Shown: piece by piece, positions 49,344-59,394 of the stretch
How positions within the stretch are numbered: position 1 is the first letter of the stretch
Layout: each line of letters begins with the position of its first letter
From: Skeletonema tropicum
Lineage: Eukaryota; Bacillariophyta; Thalassiosirophyceae; Thalassiosirales; Thalassiosiraceae
Length of the DNA stretch: 64,000 nt
Assembly (NCBI GenBank): GCA_037178625.1
Contig: CM074141.1
Coordinates: forward strand, 1,674,001-1,738,000
Reading direction: 5' to 3'
Notes under the pieces: generated by a model
What the model saw: the letters and a program-made list of their open reading frames with translations, nothing else
Told to the model about the DNA's origin: nothing
Databases searched by the model: none
Position numbers and translations under genes: made by a program

Positions 49344-51055
49344 AATTGTTGTTTCAGTGTACTCGTGTTGCTCGGTTAACTTGAGACATTTAATTTCACA
49401 TATGTAGTCTTTTCCCGACCACTCATTAGGGGACCAAGACCGAGCGAGCCACAATAGATATGATAGACAACACATTTGCAAATTGATGTCATCTCAGAGG
49501 CTGAAAGGCGTCACTGCCTACTTCTGTGCTCATTTCTTCAATCTCTCCCTAGCTCTCTAGAGAAAGAGAGAGCTCAGCCAATGAATGAAGTTGTTGAGGT
49601 TGAGCGAGGCGAAGAATGAAAGGTGTGACAGCCAACACAGATGAACGACACGATCTGAAAATGATGAATGACGTAAGGGCAACAATTCCCGAAAATTGAG
49701 AGAATGAAGAGGAACCCACTTGGAAAGTGACGTCACAGGCCGTTGATTGAGATGATTTAATGTCAGGAGGTTGGAAACACTCGCTACGTTTGTCAGCCTC
49801 GAAGTAGCTTTGAGCTTGAGTGCAAGGTGCTTGTGTGGCACCGATGACTCATACCAAACCCTCTCGTATGAAATCTGAGATGGGTGAATTGGTAGAAGGT
49901 GCTATATCATCATAGCCGAAAAGGGGAGTTGTTTCAATCTGCGAAGAACTGAAGGAGTCAAGGGTGTGCCATTGTGGAGTATCTTGACCTTATCGATATT
50001 TATTTCGAGGATTTTAAGCTATCAATCGATTTATCCTCTCCTTTGCTCCATGCATCATTGCTCCAGCGGCTTCAAGATTCTTTGCTGGGTCACAAACGAT
50101 GTGACGTGCATACTCTCACATGCATTCATATTCATTGCTTCGTTCACATCCCCATGCTGCCGATGCTCGAATCATCTCTCTTGGATGGCGATCTGTTTGA
50201 AAGTACACGCGGAATACATATATACCATCACATCATGATATTAATTTGCAGCTAGCTGATGATTGGATAAATGATGTCGTCAATAATGAATAATGAATGA
50301 ATGCATAACTAGTCGAATCAATAACGTCATCCTGACACACTCTCTCCCGACTGTGGAGGGGATAGTGGAGACCACAGCAGTGATGCGTTCAGAAGCGTGT
50401 GAGTGAAGTTTGCATAATATTATTACAACCAATCGCATCACCACCATGGCCACAGCTCAAAATCAAAATCTTGTTGACACAGACTTGAGCCGGTCAAAGA
50501 ATGGGGTCAATGTAGCTTCCACAGCGTGTAGATGTAGAGTATGATTAGGATTGAAATGCTTCATCAAATAATGTGGTGCTGATACTATTTTCTGACGCTG
50601 TCATTTCTCCTACAATGCTTGCCATTACAGAAAAAGAGTTGAAGCAGCTGTGACATGCTTTACGGCTTTAATCAACAAGAGGAGATACTGACGTGACGGT
50701 GATACCTTAATGAGTACTGCTATGGAATGATGTGATCAAATGCGACATTGAAAAAAGAACACATCTAAGCTCAAGAATGGGGGCACTTTTTCTAAGTAAT
50801 CCACCAACTTCTTCTTCGACTGGATATTGAAAAGGCGATCGATCGAACAATAGATGGTGATAAGGATGTCTCCTGCTCAGCTGCTTGTCATCTCGCTACA
50901 CTTCGTACTCCGATTTGTCTGCGTCATGTGGCCACAATCCATATTCTTCGGGCCGAGAAGAATAAATAGCCTCATCAAAACTGATCTACTACTAGCTCAG
51001 CAGCAGTGCCAACATCACCATTGATTCTCTCGATGATGCTAATGAACTTGATTGC
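49344..51055. other. Spacer between gene D and the Copia element
   Basis: No gene recognised. Short open frames have no domain and no counterpart elsewhere. From about 50985 the sequence matches 32985-33050 (ctactactagctcagcagcagtgcc..), the upstream flank of gene B, and is then cut by the Copia insertion at 51060. Confidence 0.5.
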
Positions 51056-51060
51056 ATGCG

Positions 51061-51351
51061 TGTTGGAACTGTAAATCGGGGTTCTCTAGACAACACAAAA
51101 CGTGAGAAACCCAACAAGAAACTATCTTACTGTGACGTAGTAAAAGGCTCATCTTGAAGAGCCAAGATATGGAGGAAGACCTCAAGATACGGAGGATGAG
51201 CACCATGAGCCTCAACAGCCAAGGATGCTCTTACTTTATCAACTATGTTAGTGCTTCGTGAATAACATAGTAATACGTTTGTTTACTGGATAGAGCATCT
51301 TGTCGGTGGTAATAGGCTGGAGCGGTAGTCTTCGTCGTTGGGCCCTGACCG
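51061..51351 (+). repeat. 5' LTR of the Copia element (3' end lost)
   Basis: 291 bp that match the first 291 bp of the 3' LTR without a difference that I can see. The last 16 bp of a full LTR (through ttcaaca) are replaced by internal sequence at the deletion point. Confidence 0.88.
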
Positions 51352-54151
51352 CAGCTTCACCCGCCTCCCTTTACCTGAGGATGCCATAACAAGGGTCCAC
51401 CATCTGGCACGCCGTGCCAAGGCAGCACGGAATCTTACCTTTACTAACCGTGATAATATTGATCTCGATACCCTATACGCCGACTTAGACCGTGATGAGG
51501 ACGATCTTCCGCTTGATGAGGCGGAGACCGCAGGAGTGGATGATGATAATGATGATAATGATGAAAGTGATGAGGATTATGACCCTGCAGAAGACGACGA
51601 CGACGCAGATTCTGATGATGATGATGATGACGACTATGGCAGCGAGGCAGATGAAAATGAAAACGATGAAATAAACCACACAACAAATGCAGGAGTGAAT
51701 AATGCGCCAGATGTCGAAACAGCAGGAGTGGACGATGAGGAAACAACAGGAGTGGACGACGACGAGCCAGGAGAAATAAACGATGACGAAACAGCAGGAG
51801 TGTACAAAGAAGTAAATGATGATGAAACAACAGGAGTGGATAATGATGAAGCAACAGGAATGGCAGACGAAACAATTACGGAAGATGTCAACCAGGAAGA
51901 AGGTGAAACCACAGGAGTGCGAAGAAGCACACGTGCAAGAAAGCCCAACTCCCTCTACTCAACATCTGAATACGTCAACGTCACAAGTGGAAGAGTTCAC
52001 GTGATGAATCCGAGAATGTTCAGCAATGCAGCGGTAAGAAAGGCAACGCAATCACCCCTCAACGATCAGTTCAGCTCAGAATACAACATGTTTGCCACAT
52101 TCGGTGAGATCCCACGAGACATTGATCAATTCCTACTACTCAACATGGATGGGGAGGAGGACAATGGATACAGCGAAATACTCATTGCCCAGAGTGAAGC
52201 GGAATGGATGTTTTTAACTGATCACCTCGGATGGAAGCAAGGACTACAAGGGGATGAAAGTGAAATCGATCAGGAGCCAGAGTACCTCTTCACCACGGAG
52301 CAGATGAACTGGAAGAAAGGACTAAAAGTTTTCGGAGAAAAAGGAGAGGAAGCCATTCAAAAGGAACTGCAGCAGATTCACGATATGGAGGGTTTTCAAC
52401 CCAAGCACTGGTATGAACTCACCAAAGAGGAGAGGGCAGAGGCTCTCAAGTACCTCATGTATCTGAAGGAGAAGCGAGACGGCAGAATCAAAGGCAGAGG
52501 ATGCGCAGACGGTAGAAAACAACGAGCCTATATACCCAAGGCGGAGGCATCATCACCCACTGCAACGCTTGCTGGTATTATGCTTACATGTATGGTAGAC
52601 GCCTACGAAAAAAGAGACGTAGCCACGGCGGACATTCCAGGGGCATTCATTCAAACGAAGATGCCCAAGGAAGACAGGGACGTACACGTCGTTCTAGATG
52701 GTCGAATGGCGGAACTCCTAGCCAAAATATCTCCGGATGATTATCAAAAATACGTCCACAATCACCGAGGACAATCGCACATATACTGCAAACTGAATGT
52801 TGCACTATACGGAACCCTGAAGGGGGCCGTCCTCTTCTGGAAAAAGCTTTCATCATACCTGAAGGACCAAGGTTTCGTCGTCAATCCATACGACTGGTGC
52901 GTAGCCAACAAGGAGATAAATGGGAAACAATGTACCATCGTGTGGCATGTGGATGATCTGAAGATATCACACGTCGATTCAAAGGTTGTAGATGAAGTGC
53001 TGTCATCCCTGAAAGAGGAATTCGGCAAAGTTGGAGAGCTAACTATCAAAAGGGGAAAGGTGCACGATTATCTGGGCATGACGCTCGACTTTTCGGACGA
53101 GAACAGCGTGATGGTGAATATGGAAAAATACCTCAACGAAGTATTGGAGGACCTTCCTGAAGACATGGATGGTACGGCAGCGACTCCAGCGGCAAGTCAT
53201 TTATTCAAAACACGGGACGATGCACCGAAGCTTGATGAAGAAAGAGCTGCATTGTTCCACCGCGTTACAGCCCAATTACTATTCGCATCACAACGCGCAA
53301 GACCTGACCTCCGGACCGCTGTATCATTCCTGACCAAGCGTGTACAGGAACCAGATGAAGATGACTATAAGAAGCTCGCACGCGTCATCAAGTACGTCAG
53401 AAGAACTAAATTCCTGCGCCTGAAGATTGAGGCGAATAGACTTGATCAGAATCATTGGTTTATCGACGGAGCTTTCGCGGTACATGATGATATGAAAAGC
53501 CACACTGGTGCATACATGACGTTCGGAAAGGGAATGGTGAATGGCATGTCCAGCGCACAAAAGATCAACACTACAAGCTCAACTGAGGCGGAGGTAGTCG
53601 CAGTGCATGACAATATGCCTGGGATCCTGTGGACCAGGTACTTCATGGAAGCACAAGGATATCCCATGAAACCGTCAGTCGTACACCAAGATAACCAAAG
53701 CGCCATGCTCCTTGAGACCAATGGAAAGGGATCGAGCGGAAAGCGCACTAGACACATGAACATTAGATACTTCTTCGTGGCAGACGTACAGGAGAGAAGA
53801 CAAATCACTATGGAGTATTGTCCCACAGACGAGATGATCGGTGATTTCTTTACCAAGCCCTTAGGAGGATCCAAATTCAGACGGTTCAGGAACATCATCA
53901 TGAACATTGACCACGATGAACATGGCCCTGTGGACGTGGACGAACTAATGGGCATCCATCATGAGAAATTACAGAGAAGATTTGAGAGAGAGAATGGGAA
54001 TGAGTCCACGAACGTTCCACAATCACCACAACAGTCCGTGAACTCACAGGAGTGTGTTGGAACTGTAAATCGGGGTTCTCTAGACAACACAAAACGTGAG
54101 AAACCCAACAAGAAACTATCTTACTGTGACGTAGTAAAAGGCTCATCTTGA
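51338..54151 (+). CDS. Copia-type polyprotein remnant: RT and RNase H
   Basis: A 937-codon frame begins in the last bases of the 5' LTR (probably not the native start) and ends 97 bp into the 3' LTR. Residues ~50-200 are a highly acidic linker with recurring (T/A)-G-V-D units (ETAGVDDD, ETTGVDDDE), then STRARKPNSLY. RT follows: ATADIPGAFIQT, YCKLNVALYGTLKGAVLFW, and WHVDDLKISH (HVDD in place of YVDD, about residue 537). RNase H: FIDGAFAVHDD, SSTEAEVVAVHD, VHQDNQSAM, TRHMNIRYFFV, DFFTKPLGG. Gag, protease and integrase are absent through the internal deletion. No stops interrupt the rest. Confidence 0.9.
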   Translation: MGPDRSFTRLPLPEDAITRVHHLARRAKAARNLTFTNRDNIDLDTLYADLDRDEDDLPLDEAETAGVDDDNDDNDESDEDYDPAEDDDDADSDDDDDDDYGSEADENENDEINHTTNAGVNNAPDVETAGVDDEETTGVDDDEPGEINDDETAGVYKEVNDDETTGVDNDEATGMADETITEDVNQEEGETTGVRRSTRARKPNSLYSTSEYVNVTSGRVHVMNPRMFSNAAVRKATQSPLNDQFSSEYNMFATFGEIPRDIDQFLLLNMDGEEDNGYSEILIAQSEAEWMFLTDHLGWKQGLQGDESEIDQEPEYLFTTEQMNWKKGLKVFGEKGEEAIQKELQQIHDMEGFQPKHWYELTKEERAEALKYLMYLKEKRDGRIKGRGCADGRKQRAYIPKAEASSPTATLAGIMLTCMVDAYEKRDVATADIPGAFIQTKMPKEDRDVHVVLDGRMAELLAKISPDDYQKYVHNHRGQSHIYCKLNVALYGTLKGAVLFWKKLSSYLKDQGFVVNPYDWCVANKEINGKQCTIVWHVDDLKISHVDSKVVDEVLSSLKEEFGKVGELTIKRGKVHDYLGMTLDFSDENSVMVNMEKYLNEVLEDLPEDMDGTAATPAASHLFKTRDDAPKLDEERAALFHRVTAQLLFASQRARPDLRTAVSFLTKRVQEPDEDDYKKLARVIKYVRRTKFLRLKIEANRLDQNHWFIDGAFAVHDDMKSHTGAYMTFGKGMVNGMSSAQKINTTSSTEAEVVAVHDNMPGILWTRYFMEAQGYPMKPSVVHQDNQSAMLLETNGKGSSGKRTRHMNIRYFFVADVQERRQITMEYCPTDEMIGDFFTKPLGGSKFRRFRNIIMNIDHDEHGPVDVDELMGIHHEKLQRRFERENGNESTNVPQSPQQSVNSQECVGTVNRGSLDNTKREKPNKKLSYCDVVKGSS

Positions 54152-54361
54152 AGAGCCAAGATATGGAGGAAGACCTCAAGATACGGAGGATGAGCACCAT
54201 GAGCCTCAACAGCCAAGGATGCTCTTACTTTATCAACTATGTTAGTGCTTCGTGAATAACATAGTAATACGTTTGTTTACTGGATAGAGCATCTTGTCGG
54301 TGGTAATAGGCTGGAGCGGTAGTCTTCGTCGTTGGGCCCTGACCGGATTTTATCTTCAACA
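54055..54361 (+). repeat. 3' LTR of the Copia element
   Basis: 307 bp, TGTTGG..TTCAACA. The polyprotein frame enters it for 97 bp. It is followed directly by the target duplication atgcg. Confidence 0.9.
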
Positions 54362-54366
54362 ATGCG

Positions 54367-54786
54367 TGCTTTACTTCTCATTAATTTTATCATCTGAGAC
54401 AAAGTACTGATGAAGCTGAACAACCTTTTGAATGAGAAAAGGAAGAAAGATGCGTCATACCTACCACGATTTGAAAGATTGACTCCGACCTACTGCTTTC
54501 CGTCCGTTGAACTGAATCTCTCAGCTCTCTGCATCTGGGCTACTACATAAGTACGACGGTCGTATTACTCAGATACTTAACTTGGACACTGAATTCTTGG
54601 GTGGTGTGGTAGGTGATTGATCAATATATCAGCCTGCATTGTAAAGAAACCTGATTAGTTAGCTATCATATTTGAGAGGGGAGGGGGGCATTAGTGCTCC
54701 TGATAAGCATAATCATAATTGTGGTAATCACTGTCAATTCGATCAAATCTCAAATATCTAGAGTGAAATTCATCGCTCATAATATC
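54367..54786. promoter_or_regulatory. 5' flank of DUF6824-like gene B'
   Basis: A repeat of 33055-33464, the proximal flank of gene B, with small indels. A purine-rich block, gaggggaggggggcat, lies about 110 bp before the start codon in both copies. The Copia insertion ends ~425 bp upstream of the ATG, so distal promoter parts are displaced. Confidence 0.5.
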
Positions 54787-56375
54787 ATGAAGCCAACTAA
54801 AAACGATGTCCTTTCAGGCCGTGGAGCTGGATTCAATCAACATCCCGGCAATGAGCAATTTCGGAAGATGATCAACATTAAGAAGGTAAGTAGTAAGTAG
54901 GATGTCCCAATATATTTTTCTATGGCCCAATTGCACCAAAATTGTCTTGGACGCAAATTCGTGATATGTATGAAATGATTGCTCAATAACAATGATGTCT
55001 ATCCACCACATTCCACATTCATCTTCCAAAGGATGTCTACATGGCTGGCACGAAGAAGCAAAAGATGGACATCTCCAAAGCCATCGTTGAAGCAATCTAT
55101 TCGAAGAATCCACCTGGTAGATTTCTCAAACAATGTCCGGAAAGTGGTCAATGGAACGAGCTGTCGAAGAGAGATGCAGCCGATAGGGTAGCCCAAGCGA
55201 TGGCCTATGCCGTTAGAGGTAAGGATGAAACGAAACGTAGAAGAGAAGAACTGCGGCGTTCCCGTCGAATATCACGGCAAAAGTCAAAGGATAATTACGA
55301 TGAAGATGATGCTGATGATGTGGGTGGAAAATCATCGCAGAACGTTGATCAACCGGTTCGCCTTCAGCGACACGAGACAACGAATCAGTTAGATCACAAT
55401 CATTCAACTTCCGTGACAAATCATGAGCTTGCTGCCCGACGTGGAGGGGCAGTAGGCACATGGAATAATACACAATCTGCAACTGATCTGCTTCGTATGC
55501 CTGGAACTCGGAATTCTAATCTGCAGCAGCAACTTCATCTTCTCCTTCAGCAATTGCAACAATCTTCTAGTTCTGTAGTCATTTCTTCCGTCAATGAAAG
55601 CGTAAATCAGAATGGATTGACTCAGCGACTGGTTCAGACGCTGCTGCAGCAGGCGTAGCAGGCGCAGCAGCAACAACTTCTTCTTCAGCTTGAACACACC
55701 ACTTTGGGTCCCCCGAATAATTCATTGGGACAGTTACTGCAGTCACAAAGTGCACTCCAACCTGCTTTGAATGTAGGGATGACTCATTATCTGCTTGGTC
55801 GGCAACAGCAACAACTGCAGCAACCAAATCAGCTTCTCCTACTCCAGCAACTCTTGAATCAGCAGAATGTGATCCCGTCTGCGACATCTCCTGTATCAAT
55901 ATCCACATCATCTGCTCCATTCTTGGCAGGGCATCAATCGCAGCCAGCTACTTATGATCACCTACTGAATCTACAGCAGCAATCGAATCATGCATCATCA
56001 AATGCACTCTTGCTCGGCAGCGTGTTGAATCATTCACACCACCAACCAAGTTCAAGTGCAGGGACCCCCAACGCCCCCCAGCCAACGCAATCGCAGCACA
56101 TGAATCAACTACTACGCAGTGTAATGCTGCATCAAAGTCAACCGCTGACGTCAACTTCAGTTGCTTCTTCGGATAATAATCAGCAGCAACTTCAACAGAC
56201 ATTACAGGCAACTCTAGAGCAGATTCAACAACACTTGCAGGGCCCTCCACCGCCATTACCATCGCTCAATTCTACTGGGATGGATCCAGCCAATGTTCCT
56301 TCTCAATCGACTAGGCAGAAGGACAGCGAAGTGGGAGAACAGAGCGAGTCAGAAGACGACAGCAATGGTGACTAG
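54787..56375 (+). pseudogene. DUF6824-like gene B', with one in-frame TAG
   Basis: Exon 1 is 54787-54885, the intron is 54886-55031, and exon 2 is 55032-56375. It is a close paralogue of gene B. The DUF6824-like domain is intact. In the Gln-rich tail a 9-bp unit (gcagcaggc type) is duplicated relative to B, and one CAG in it has become TAG (55656-55658). The frame beyond the stop stays open and conserved to 56375 (..SESEDDSNGD). So the protein is cut to about 238 residues unless the stop is read through. Since only one substitution separates it from an open gene, the damage is recent. Confidence 0.75.
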
Positions 56376-56684
56376 GTTTGCTCGTCTGAACTTGACTTTT
56401 CATATTCTACCAAGTTAGTTGGTCATGATGATATTACTTATCAGATTAGAATAGAACGAACTCTCCATCAGCAAAGTCACTGACGATGATCTTAATTACA
56501 CTTTTCACTAATCCGCCCCCCTCCCCGAGCGAAACCAACCTATGCCTGCCATCATGTATTGTTTGGTTTGGTTGCCTCTCTTCGAATGATTCATTCCAGA
56601 TGGGTCGCAGCGTCGTATGTCGTATCGTTGGAGGAGGTAGGCGAGAGATAGTGGAACCTATGACGTCATGCGTCATGGATGACT
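56376..56684. other. 3' flank of gene B'
   Basis: It repeats 41931-42246 after gene B and breaks off at cgtcatggatga, where the 2.7-kb insertion begins. Confidence 0.6.
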
Positions 56685-56919
56685 AGCCTCGCTGACGCTC
56701 GTCTAGCCGCTGCGCGGGTTTTCTAAATAAGAGAGGAGGCACCGGCTATCTACTACGATATTGATTGTGTCTACTTATATACATAGCAGTATTCAAATAG
56801 TACGTTATGTAACACTTTAATAATTATGTAATAAAGGTTGTACATTGCCTTCTACGAATGCTGTAGTGATTACTGAGACACGGTTGGGAGAATATTGATT
56901 TATGTGAGAGGGATTATCT

Positions 56920-57351
56920 ATGAAGAGGTTTAATGTGAACGTGTGGAAACGATTGAAGACAGCACGAAAATCAACTGGAGGTAAGGCTCCACGGAAACAA
57001 CTCACCACAAAGGCCGCACGTAAATCTGCTCCTACAGCCGCAGGGGTCAGAAAACCTCACCGTTACCGTCCGGGAACAGTTGCTCTCCGTGAGATCCGTC
57101 GTTACCAAAAGTCCACTGATCTTCTTCTCCGAAAAGCACCCTTCCAGAGATTGGTCAGGGAGATTGCACAGGACATGAAATCAGACCTCAAGTTCCAGTC
57201 CACAGCCATTTTGGCATTGCAGGAGGCGAGTGAGGCTTATCTCATTGGCCTCTTTGAGGACACAAACTTGTGTGCAATACATGCAAAGCGTGTGACCATC
57301 ATGCCAAAGGATATGCAGCTGGCTCGTCGTATAAGGGGAGAGCGTGCCTAA
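56920..57351 (+). CDS. Divergent histone H3
   Basis: 143 residues, no intron. From [15 protein letters not shown] on, it follows histone H3 to the end, [18 protein letters not shown]. The core fold is complete. The first ~13 residues ([13 protein letters not shown]) replace MARTKQ: a Lys sits at the K4 position, Q5 is absent, and T3 is Leu. K9, K14, K27, K56 and K79 are kept, but the K36 position is Arg (GVRKPH for GVKKPH). L1 is not lengthened as in CENP-A, so it is not a centromeric H3. Either this is a variant with its own function or a displaced, drifting copy inside a mobile insertion. A possible upstream exon carrying MARTKQ was looked for and not found. Downstream, aataaataaag at about 57368 could be a poly-A signal. 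Confidence 0.85.
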   Translation: MKRFNVNVWKRLKTARKSTGGKAPRKQLTTKAARKSAPTAAGVRKPHRYRPGTVALREIRRYQKSTDLLLRKAPFQRLVREIAQDMKSDLKFQSTAILALQEASEAYLIGLFEDTNLCAIHAKRVTIMPKDMQLARRIRGERA

Positions 57352-57394
57352 TATTAAAAAACTAAAATAAATAAAGACTGCCAATCAATGATTG

Positions 57395-57415
57395 GTGAGC
57401 GCCCTTTTTTGGGAT
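57395..57415 (+). terminator. Possible stem-loop 3' of the H3 gene
   Basis: gcgcccttttttgggattt at about 57399-57417 can form CCC/GGG around a T-rich loop, faintly like the histone mRNA stem-loop, and a second small palindrome, ccaatcaatgattgg, lies just before it. The stem is short and imperfect compared with the conserved histone element, so this is weak. Confidence 0.2.
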
Positions 57416-57500
57416 TTATAATTCTTCACTTTCTCTTTCTGTGAATCCACATATGAATCCGAATTACTTAAAACACATTCTTCCTTTCTGCCTCATCTTC

Positions 57501-57850
57501 TTACCTAGTAACGCAAATGTTACGGCGCTTGCTCGGTGGGGCATCTTCATTATCGGTGTCTGCATCCAGTGCTTCACGCTTCACGTTTGAGTCCGATTTG
57601 ACTTCATCGTTCTCGTAGTAGACTTGCTCGCTGACCTCGACCCTGACAATATAAATGTTTTCAAACTGACCACACTTCTTTCCTCTCTTCCATTCACCGA
57701 ATCCGAGTAGGTCCATTTGCCTCTTCCGTGTGGCTTCCCATTTTCGTTCAACTCTCCTTCATATACGATCTTTCCGTTCTCCCAAATACCCTTGCATACT
57801 CGCCCGTCCTTATTTAGATCTTTCCTATTCCATGCATCTCGTCAAATCTA
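57501..57850 (-). pseudogene. MORN-repeat protein fragment
   Basis: On the minus strand, in three frames one after another: FDEMHGIGKI, then KGIWENGKIVYEGELNENGK with PHGRGKWTYSDS, then GEWKRGKKCGQFE followed by a charged C-terminus (DADTDNEDAPPSKRRN) and a stop at 57501. The Y-x-G-x2-x-x-G-x-x-H-G-x-G pattern is that of MORN repeats. At least two frameshifts and a stop codon break it. Upstream it runs into the tandem repeat at 57843. It is a decayed 3' end of a MORN gene, perhaps carried by the insertion. Confidence 0.65.
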
Positions 57851-58215
57851 AGCCAATCAAAGAAAGAGTCAATCGAAAATTCTAAAACCGGGGGGGGCAA
57901 GGGGGGGTGTCCCCCCCTGAACAATCAAATCTAAGCCAATCAAAGAAAGAGTCAATCGAAAATTCTAAAGACGGGGGGCAAGGGGGGGTGTCCCCCCCTG
58001 AACAATCAAATCTAAGCCAATCAAAGAAAGAGTCAATCGAAAATTCTAAAGACGGGGGGCAAGGGGGAGTGTCCCCCCCTGAACAATCAAATCTAAGCCA
58101 ATCAAAGAAAGAGTCAATCGAAAATTCTAAACACGGGGGGGAAGGGGGGTGTCCCCCCCTGAACAATCAAATCTAAGCCAATCAAAGAAAGAGTCAATCG
58201 AAAACTCTAAAAACG
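57843..58215 (+). repeat. G-rich tandem repeat, ~81-bp unit, about 4.5 copies
   Basis: Units start with caaatctaagcc at 57843, 57926, 58007, 58088 and 58168 (spacing 83, 81, 81, 80). Each holds an AT-rich half (aatcaaagaaagagtcaatc) and a half with ggggggcaagggggg followed by gtgtcccccc. The G and C runs can pair as a hairpin, and the G runs could form quadruplexes. Because 81 is a multiple of three, both strands have open frames of ~90 codons; these are a product of the repeat and not evidence of a gene. Confidence 0.9.
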
Positions 58216-58312
58216 GGGGGGGGGCAAGGGGTAAATCAAGATCAAAGAAAGAGTCGATCGAATCGAAAATGCCCGTGAAGGCCAAAGGACACGCCAAAGG
58301 GCCCGGACGGAA

Positions 58313-58342
58313 CGACCGACCGACCGACCGACCGACCGACCG
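58313..58342 (+). repeat. (GACC)n microsatellite
   Basis: About seven tandem gacc units end a few bases before the Harbinger-like element. Confidence 0.9.
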
Positions 58343-58351
58343 AACGACTTA

Positions 58352-59394
58352 GGTGCGGTCCGAGCAAAATTGCATCGTACGTATCATTTTGATAGCCGCT
58401 ACAAAAAAACATGCAGCGCTGTCCGAGCAACTGCACGTTCTGCACGTTTTTTTCCTTACGACAGCGGCGGATTCGACAATCCGTATCGACCATGATAGCC
58501 GCTACTCTCATAGCCACCACGTTGCCCAAACCCTACCAATAGTAATATCCAGTGAATTATATCGCAGGCAACACCTTATACAACGATTCAGCCGCAGGGT
58601 ATTATTATTACTACTGCCTACACCGCATAAATAAATGACTAATACATGCTACATAAATATCATTTCTGTCTATGATGTTGCTATTTTTATCCACCCTATT
58701 GTAATATTTTGGACAATAAATAGCCGCCACTTCTTATGTATAATAATATTGATAAGATCACTTCTTTACAGCCGCTCGATCCGCCGTCTACAGGCTTATT
58801 GTTGTGTCTGAGTATCGTATTATTTTTGCCATTTTGTGCACATCTTGTGTTCTTGGTGTTTTGGAGGTGTGGGGGGGCTTGAATGGTCACTCCGAGCAGC
58901 CGGATTCTCACTACATATCATCATCAGCGACGGGTAGCGGAGGGGTAGTGCATATTATTGTTTATCTTCTTCTATGGGTGCAGGGAAGGTGGTTGTTTTA
59001 ATTTCAAATCTCAATGAAGTGGATTACAATGATATTATCACCGCCCCTACAGCAGCCGAAACGCCACCCTGCTGCGAATACGTCGCCATATATGTCTTCT
59101 AAGAGATAGGCCATCGATACCTTGTGAAATATATATAGTCATGGACTGAGATAGGCGGCCTTACTTGGGGTGCCATTGTCATGGCATCTTTTTTTTTGAT
59201 GTGCTTGTGAGTTGTGAGCGTACGATCATGCAGAAATCGAGTTGGCTTTCTGCATGATCGTGCAATCATACGCATGATTTTGTTTTTGTTGAAACTTAGT
59301 AAAATCCGAGAACTGCACGATTGTACGTAGGGGTATCGATTTAACCTAGGAAAAGCGAAATCGTACGCACAATTTGGTTTGCTCGGACAGCCCC
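58352..59394. mobile_element. Non-autonomous DNA transposon, Harbinger-like (MITE type)
   Basis: The left end is GGTGCGGTCCGAGCAAA at 58352; the right end, read on the minus strand, is GGGGCTGTCCGAGCAAA at 59394. They match at 14 of 17 positions, followed by a second shared block with tcgtacg. The target duplication is TTA on both sides (58349-58351 and 59395-59397). TTA duplications and GGGxCTGT-type ends are typical of PIF/Harbinger elements. There is no transposase frame in the 1043 bp, so it depends on a partner. It lies within the 2.7-kb insertion. Confidence 0.75.
59222..59261. repeat. Perfect 15-bp inverted repeat (hairpin)
   Basis: acgatcatgcagaaa (59222-59236), a 10-nt loop, and its exact complement tttctgcatgatcgt (59247-59261). 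It lies about 130 bp inside the right end of the Harbinger-like element and may be a subterminal repeat of it. Confidence 0.85.

Larger units (their letters stand above)
51061..54361 (+). mobile_element. Internally deleted Copia-type LTR retrotransposon (CoDi-like)
   Basis: The 5' LTR starts TGTTGG at 51061 and the 3' LTR at 54055. The 3' LTR ends ttcaaca at 54361, so the ends are inverted (TGTTG..CAACA). The target duplication atgcg is at 51056-51060 and 54362-54366. Homologous flank before gene B (about 33045) lacks the element. The 5' LTR is 16 bp short (ends at about 51351) and is joined directly to the region between integrase and RT: primer-binding site, gag, protease and integrase are missing. 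RT and RNase H remain. It cannot move by itself. Confidence 0.9.

Noticed and set aside
56855..56965. An upstream exon encoding the canonical H3 start MARTKQ
   Set aside because: No ATG-Ala-Arg-Thr-Lys-Gln sequence or convincing splice acceptor was found upstream within the insertion.
57843..58215. Regularly spaced repeats resembling a CRISPR array
   Set aside because: Whole units are repeated with no unique spacers, the genome is eukaryotic, and no cas genes are near.
57882..58352. Open frames of ~67-95 codons on both strands with repeated peptide units
   Set aside because: They arise because the 81-bp tandem repeat has a period divisible by three. No start context, domain or conservation.
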